Positions 42,387 through 45,793 of a DNA stretch of 45,793 bases are shown here, piece after piece. The stretch's first letter is position 1, and each line of letters opens with the position of its first letter. The position numbers and the translations under genes were made by a program. The stretch spans positions 1 to 45,793 of the forward strand of contig CALEFD010000075.1 in NCBI GenBank assembly GCA_937876995.1. Direction: 5' to 3'. This DNA is from an uncultured Bacteroidales bacterium (lineage in GTDB: Bacteria; Bacteroidota; Bacteroidia; Bacteroidales; Bacteroidaceae). Below the pieces are notes generated by a model that had not been told where the DNA came from, did not search any database, and saw nothing but the letters and a program-made list of their open reading frames with translations.

Positions 42387-42394
42387 CAAACTTA
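42387..42394 (-). promoter_or_regulatory. -7 box of the EF-hand protein operon
   Basis: TAAGTTTG on the minus strand matches TAnnTTTG, 32 bases upstream of the ATG; the -33 element is unclear. Confidence 0.45.
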
Positions 42395-42458
42395 CATAAA
42401 GAAAATGACTTATATATCTTTTTGCAGAATTTTAATAAAAAACTGTTAAGTAGTTTTA

Positions 42459-43367
42459 TTACAAAAGTTCATTTACCATTACTGAAAACTGCTGTGGTTT
42501 AATTCCCCACGACGGCGCAAGTAATAGCCCGGGAGGTGTTTCTGAAACAAATCTGTCAAGAGCAATATCTTTGCGCAGCAGACGAATAAAATCTGCTACA
42601 AGTTCTGCATATTCCGTAGGAGTAAATAGATGAGCTACATCTTTATTATCTTGGTACATCTTTGCCAATAGAGTATTCTTTATTATTTGCAACTGGTGCA
42701 GTTTTAGAGTAGATATTGGTAATTCTGATATACGGGTTGCATGATTTAACATCATATCTCTGCTTTCACCGGGGAGCCCCAATATTATATGCACACCTAC
42801 TGACACCCCTATATTATATAAGGTATTAATGGCAGAAACCGCACATTCATAAGTATGCCCTCTATTGATACGCTCAAGAGTTTCATTACAGGTCGATTCC
42901 ACCCCTATTTCCACTAATAAATATGGATGATTTTCCTCTGCAAGATTTCCAAAACGTTTTGCAAAATATTCCATCAAAGTATTCGAGATACAATCAGGAC
43001 GCGTTGCTACTACAAGACCTACTACACCCGGAAATGCTAAAGCCTCTTCATAGAGTTCTATCAGTTTTTCCGTATCGGCATAAGTATTCGTATATGACTG
43101 AAAATAGGCAAGATATCCATAAGTTGCCTGCTTCTTACTAAAAAAAGCGACACCATCTTCTAATTGTTTGGTTATACTACCTTTAGAATTATGTGCATAC
43201 GCGGGGTTAAAAGATGCATTATTACAATATATACAGCCCCCCGTACCTATTGTTCCATCTCTATTTGGACAACCAAGATTTGCATTTATGGCTATTTTCT
43301 GTATTTTTCCGGGAAAAATAGTAGCCATATAATCGGCCATAGTGTAATACCATCTCTTTGTTTGCAT
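42459..43367 (-). CDS. TIGR01212-family radical SAM protein (YhcC-like)
   Basis: The 302-residue protein has the radical SAM cluster cysteines in CPNRDGTIGTGGCIYCNN (Cys33, Cys45, Cys48), the spacing of the YhcC family. GVESTCNETLERINRGH and HIILGLPGESRDMM are further family motifs. The reaction catalysed is unknown; an RNA- or protein-modification role is only a guess. It lies 12 bases after the esterase gene and may share its transcript. Confidence 0.9.
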   Translation of the reverse strand: MQTKRWYYTMADYMATIFPGKIQKIAINANLGCPNRDGTIGTGGCIYCNNASFNPAYAHNSKGSITKQLEDGVAFFSKKQATYGYLAYFQSYTNTYADTEKLIELYEEALAFPGVVGLVVATRPDCISNTLMEYFAKRFGNLAEENHPYLLVEIGVESTCNETLERINRGHTYECAVSAINTLYNIGVSVGVHIILGLPGESRDMMLNHATRISELPISTLKLHQLQIIKNTLLAKMYQDNKDVAHLFTPTEYAELVADFIRLLRKDIALDRFVSETPPGLLLAPSWGIKPQQFSVMVNELL

Positions 43368-43379
43368 AACTACAAAGAA

Positions 43380-44255
43380 TCACTGCAAGGTTTTAACAAT
43401 CTGGTTCAGCCATTGTTTTAAATCACTTTTCCACTGTTCAGCATATACAAAATTACTATTTGCAAACCATCCATGACCACCTACCGGATAAACATGCAAT
43501 GTTGCCGACACCCTATTTGCTTGTAACGCATTGTAATATTCAATACTATTCTTTACTGGTACTAAACCATCATCAGAATTAGCCATAATAAATGCCGGCG
43601 GAGTATCTTTTGTAACCTGTTTCTCGTTACTGTATAATTCTATCATTTCTGCAGAAGGCTCTTTACCTAATAGATTATAAACCGATCCATGATGAGAGAA
43701 AGACAAATCGGCTGTTATTACAGGATAGAACAATATCTGAAAATCAGGACGATGATCAGGAGTGTCAAAATGGGTAGCAGCTGTAGCTGCCAAATGTCCG
43801 CCAGCCGAACATCCCTGTATTCCTAACTTCTTAAAACCATATTCATTTTGCTTTTCATTCAATATATCCATAGCTCTATGCACATCATCCAATGGTATTT
43901 CATTGTGTCCATTAGGAAGACGATACTTTAAAACAGCATATACAATCCCTTGACTTGTGTACCATTCAGCAAGTGAAAAGCCTTCTCCACCATTCCACAC
44001 ATCAACATATCCACCACCGGGACAAACCAAAATAGCCAAACCATTACATTTCTCAGGTAAGAAAATAGAAAGAGTTGGTTTAGTAACATTCGATACGTGA
44101 TCGCCATAATCTTTTTCAGGGCCAGTTAATCCATTATCTGTTGGAGCACCATTAGGCCACAACTCTATAACAGAATTTGGAGTTGGATACTGAGCAAAAA
44201 TTGCCACACATAAAAGCAAAAAAACTGATAATAACGTTACCTTTTTCATCTTCAT
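43380..44255 (-). CDS. Secreted alpha/beta-hydrolase (acetylesterase-like)
   Basis: This 291-residue enzyme has a signal peptide (VFLLLCVAIFAQ), so it is exported. The oxyanion segment is CPGGGYVDV. The nucleophile is Ser150 in GIQGCSAGGHLAA, with likely Asp229 (ANSDDGLVP) and His261 (GGHGWF). The pattern matches the esterase/lipase group that deacetylates carbohydrates in gut Bacteroidetes, often annotated as acetylxylan esterase or endoxylanase-associated. No glycan-degradation genes lie nearby, so the substrate is open. The start could be Met1 or Met3. Upstream is a long non-coding region. Confidence 0.85.
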   Translation of the reverse strand: MKMKKVTLLSVFLLLCVAIFAQYPTPNSVIELWPNGAPTDNGLTGPEKDYGDHVSNVTKPTLSIFLPEKCNGLAILVCPGGGYVDVWNGGEGFSLAEWYTSQGIVYAVLKYRLPNGHNEIPLDDVHRAMDILNEKQNEYGFKKLGIQGCSAGGHLAATAATHFDTPDHRPDFQILFYPVITADLSFSHHGSVYNLLGKEPSAEMIELYSNEKQVTKDTPPAFIMANSDDGLVPVKNSIEYYNALQANRVSATLHVYPVGGHGWFANSNFVYAEQWKSDLKQWLNQIVKTLQ

Positions 44256-44359
44256 TATTTTTGTTTAAAGGTAGTGAAAATCCACAAATAGGCACGTATA
44301 AAAAACAGAATAAATATCAATTTAAGCATTTAAAATAACCTATTTTACACAATGATACA

Positions 44360-44389
44360 AATCTTAATCATTTTGACCCAAATCTTAAT
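44360..44389 (+). repeat. Direct repeat, 21-bp period, upstream of sRNA cassette 1
   Basis: AATCTTAAT occurs at 44360-44368 and 44381-44389, one period of 21 bases, i.e. on the same face of the helix. The 12-base gap and 9-base boxes resemble LytTR-type regulator sites (reverse complement ATTAAGATT). It lies 30 bases upstream of the -33 box and is repeated before cassette 2. Confidence 0.6.
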
Positions 44390-44418
44390 GCAATTCTACA
44401 CTTTTGTCAACACTCAAA

Positions 44419-44450
44419 TTTGCATGGAATTTATCTATAGTGTAAATTTG
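44419..44450 (+). promoter_or_regulatory. Promoter of sRNA cassette 1
   Basis: TTTG (44419-44422), a 20-base spacer and TAAATTTG (44443-44450) give a full Bacteroidetes consensus. The same arrangement is conserved in cassette 2. Confidence 0.75.
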
Positions 44451-44456
44451 TAATAG

Positions 44457-44717
44457 ACAAGGAAAGGGAAAAAGCAATATAAAGCACGTACCTTTCCAGT
44501 TGGTATTAAGAAGCAAAACAGATAAAAATAATATGGCAAAAAAGCAGGTTATAATAAGAAAACAGAATTTATAAATGTACAATACTGATTAGAATTATTC
44601 CTATAAAACTCTGTTAATATCGTTCAAGAATTGGAATAATCTTGTATAATACCTTGTTTAAACACCCGGCCGACAGAAAATTCGCTCTCCATAATTTTCT
44701 GTCGGCTACTTTTTTTT
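44457..44717 (+). ncRNA. Candidate small RNA, copy 1 (about 260 nt)
   Basis: The interval lies between a strong promoter and a strong terminator with no credible ORF; a 13-codon ORF at 44533 is not kept in copy 2. Near the 5' end GGAAAGG (44461-44467) can pair with CCTTTCC (44491-44497). TGTACAATAC (44576-44585) and the related TGTATAATAC (44643-44652) repeat inside. The segments CTCT-TTAATATCGTTCAA and GTACAATAC are shared with copy 2, and the two 3' hairpins show a compensatory base change. No known RNA family was recognised; it does not have the long closing helix of 6S RNA. Ends are estimated. Confidence 0.6.
44669..44717 (+). terminator. Terminator of sRNA cassette 1
   Basis: A perfect 14-bp stem (44669-44682 with 44693-44706) with a 10-base loop is followed by T run 44710-44717. 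Confidence 0.88.
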
Positions 44718-44749
44718 GTAATCTCACTCTAACTGGTACCATAAATCAC

Positions 44750-44848
44750 ATGAAAGTTCCAATTAAGGAGAGGTTGATTAATAGCCAGGATTCAATAAAA
44801 TCTGCTATTGAGATACATTTATACAATAAAATAAAAGCACCTTATTAA
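44750..44848 (+). CDS. Possible small ORF (32 codons), doubtful
   Basis: An ATG-to-TAA frame starting MKVPIKERLINSQDSIKSA lies between the two cassettes, downstream of the first terminator. Its composition looks more protein-like than random (balanced charge, helical pattern), but no promoter, no family and no partner were recognised. It could equally be the start of a decayed gene. Confidence 0.2.
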   Translation: MKVPIKERLINSQDSIKSAIEIHLYNKIKAPY

Positions 44849-44924
44849 CAAGAAATTCACGCATAAAATTAGAATAAAAATCCATTACAAAACACAAAAA
44901 ACATATCTCCATAACAAAGAGACA

Positions 44925-44954
44925 ATTCTTAATGATTTTGACCCAAATCTTAAT
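44925..44954 (+). repeat. Direct repeat, 21-bp period, upstream of sRNA cassette 2
   Basis: ATTCTTAAT (44925-44933) and AATCTTAAT (44946-44954) repeat the arrangement in front of cassette 1. The 98 bases 44925-45022 align without gaps to 44360-44457 with 10 mismatches by hand count. Confidence 0.6.
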
Positions 44955-44983
44955 GAATTTCCACACTTTAGTCAACACTCAAA

Positions 44984-45015
44984 TTTGCATAAAATTTATC
45001 AATAATGTAAATTTG
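44984..45015 (+). promoter_or_regulatory. Promoter of sRNA cassette 2
   Basis: TTTG (44984-44987), a 20-base spacer and TAAATTTG (45008-45015), identical in both boxes to cassette 1. Confidence 0.75.
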
Positions 45016-45021
45016 TAATAG

Positions 45022-45266
45022 AAAGAAAAAGGGATACAGACAGTTTTAAACGACATCCTTTAAAACTTTCAGAAACTATGTATAACTATAAAAAAAGGAA
45101 CAGATAAAGAGAAATAGAAATACAATTGTACAATACAAAACATCGATATTCCTAAAGCAACTCTATTAATATCGTTCAATAAAAAGGGAATTATTTTGTA
45201 CAATACTATGAAAGCACCAGACCGACAGTAAATTTGCTCTCCATAATTTTCTGTCGGTCACTTTTT
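45022..45266 (+). ncRNA. Candidate small RNA, copy 2 (about 245 nt)
   Basis: Diverged copy of the unit at 44457-44717. Near the 5' end GTTTTAAA (45043-45050) and TTTAAAAC (45059-45066) form a perfect 8-bp hairpin, so the 5' hairpin is kept in position while its sequence differs from copy 1. TGTACAATAC occurs twice (45127-45136 and 45197-45206), 70 bases apart, as in copy 1 (67 bases). CTCTATTAATATCGTTCAA is shared. No ORF is conserved between copies. Boundaries are estimated from the promoter and terminator. Confidence 0.6.
45221..45266 (+). terminator. Terminator of sRNA cassette 2
   Basis: A 14-bp stem (45221-45234 with 45245-45258) has one T-T mismatch and a loop nearly identical to that of cassette 1, then TTTTT. 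The outermost pair is A-T here and G-C in cassette 1, a compensatory change. Confidence 0.85.
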
Positions 45267-45280
45267 ATATACACTCCATA

Positions 45281-45496
45281 CTATTTACAAACAGCTCTTA
45301 TTGTACCACCATGAAATCTATGAGAAGAATATAAATAAAAATCCTCTGAATAGATATATAAGTTATACGCACAATCAGGACTATAATCGCACAGGTTACT
45401 AATCCAATAATCACCAAAACAACCAGAATAACGATTATTTCTACCAGTCAAACCGGATGTTGCTTTATAGACTATAAGAGAGTCTTCCTCGTAGTG
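45281..45496 (-). pseudogene. C-terminal fragment of a FISUMP (Fibrobacter major paralogous) domain protein
   Basis: A 71-codon open stretch on the minus strand ends in TAG at 45281 and is closed upstream by TAA at 45497-45499. It contains no ATG. Its translation includes FGDYWISNLCDYSPDCAYNL and ends SSHRFHGGTIRAVCK. This matches the pattern of the Fibrobacter succinogenes major paralogous domain C-terminus, where a GYYWSSS..YAYSLYF stretch leads to a final SVRPV/AVCK. The upstream LPA-G part is degraded and no N-terminal signal or lipobox is found. I read it as the remnant of a surface lipoprotein gene; related intact copies would be expected elsewhere in the genome. Confidence 0.65.
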
Positions 45497-45499
45497 TTA

Positions 45500-45695
45500 A
45501 CAGGAAACAAAAATGTATAAGCACAATAAAAAGAGTAAACTATTCAATCGTTTCATAGAAATAACAATTAGGTATCAACAAATGTATAAAACATTAATAA
45601 TCAACTCTTATTTGAACATAATTTTCAATTAAAATTAATACGTAGGCTCCAAGCAAATACCCAAATAGTAGTGGAAACTGAAGGACTATCTGTGA
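45500..45695. other. AT-rich intergenic sequence without recognised feature
   Basis: About 200 bases upstream of the FISUMP remnant. No ORF continuing the remnant, no promoter pair and no hairpin were identified by eye. Confidence 0.4.
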
Positions 45696-45730
45696 GTAGC
45701 GGAATACCGCTACAATTACTAAATAGTAAT
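45696..45730. repeat. Two adjacent perfect palindromes
   Basis: GTAGCGG-aata-CCGCTAC (45696-45713) is followed one base later by ATTACTA-aa-TAGTAAT (45715-45730). Both stems are 7 bp and perfect. There is no T run, so a simple terminator is unlikely. Confidence 0.6.
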
Positions 45731-45733
45731 AGG

Positions 45734-45793
45734 GTGTGTTTGTGAGGCGTGGTCGCCCGCGACTCGTGAGCGGGTACCTCGTAGGAACGAAAG
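45734..45793 (+). other. GC-rich structured sequence running off the window
   Basis: The last 60 bases are much richer in GC than their surroundings. They can fold as GAGG (45744-45747) with CCTC (45777-45780) enclosing CCCGC (45756-45760) with GCGGG (45770-45774), then TCGT-agga-ACGA. The segment begins GTGTG, as group II introns do (GUGYG). Only the start is visible, so whether this is the 5' end of a group II intron or of another structured RNA is open. Confidence 0.3.

Noticed and set aside
44533..44574. 13-codon ORF (MAKKQVIIRKQNL) inside sRNA copy 1
   Set aside because: The corresponding part of copy 2 has no ATG and no similar peptide, so coding is not supported.
44642..44749. N-terminal part of a 68-codon frame across the first sRNA terminator
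   Set aside because: It reads through a perfect 14-bp terminator hairpin and is not kept in the second copy; only the last 32 codons were listed, as a doubtful ORF.
44457..45266. 6S RNA as identity of the tandem small RNAs
   Set aside because: The 5' and 3' ends do not pair to give the long closing stem with a central bulge expected of 6S RNA.
44360..45266. CRISPR array or insertion-sequence ends
   Set aside because: There are only two copies of a long unit, 565 bases apart, with no short regular spacers, no transposase and no terminal inverted repeats around them.

Overview
The window is a low-GC chromosomal segment from a member of the Bacteroidetes, most likely the order Bacteroidales. 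Four things point there. Bacteroidetes-type promoters (TTTG, about 19-23 bases, TAnnTTTG) stand in front of many genes. Lipoproteins and 6-bladed beta-propeller proteins are present. There are Type IX secretion components (PorQ and a protease with a C-terminal sorting domain). Gene orders such as tig-clpP-clpX, yceD-rpmF-era-der, porQ-cmk-ispH-pfkA and TetR-fabG-rluA fit the group. The combination of T9SS genes with a complete leucine operon argues against Bacteroides itself and against Porphyromonas gingivalis, but I cannot name a genus.

Layout. 1-5293: recQ (cut by the window start) and the tig-clpP-clpX proteostasis operon, all minus strand. 5354-7691: two tandem beta-propeller lipoproteins. 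7779-10503: lptB followed by a secreted M6-type metalloprotease. 10523-13580: a ribosome-assembly cluster (yceD, rpmF, era, der). 13656-18171: an orphan histidine kinase, tatD, a conserved unknown, a polyprenyl synthetase and tonB. 18270-21824: porQ, cmk, ispH and pfkA, with rmuC convergent. 23724-30077: the leucine operon. 30020-36798: U32 peptidase, M13 peptidase, ABC-F ATPase and a nucleotidyltransferase in one minus-strand operon. 36814-39747: a cyclophilin-like lipoprotein, then rluA-family, fabG and tetR genes. 39786-44255: initiator tRNA, an EF-hand membrane protein with a small PLDc_N partner, a radical SAM protein and an esterase. 44256-45793: about 1.5 kb with no intact gene recognised.

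Three places stand out. First, the leu operon has a textbook-like leader-peptide attenuator. A 27-codon ORF with an Ile-Ile-Ile-Leu-Leu-Leu run is followed by a terminator whose 5' side is perfectly complementary over 10 bases to the end of the leader ORF. In the same operon leuD is fused in frame to a second isopropylmalate/citramalate synthase-like enzyme. Together these suggest joint control of leucine and isoleucine synthesis.

Second, 44360-45266 holds two diverged copies of a promoter-plus-terminator cassette 565 bp apart. Each copy has a near-perfect promoter, an upstream 21-bp-period direct repeat and a strong terminator hairpin with a compensatory base-pair change. No conserved ORF lies between promoter and terminator, so they look like a tandem family of small RNAs of about 250 nt.

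Third, the last 500 bases hold a decayed C-terminal fragment of a Fibrobacter-type paralogous (FISUMP) domain protein and an unexplained GC-rich, hairpin-rich stretch that runs off the window.
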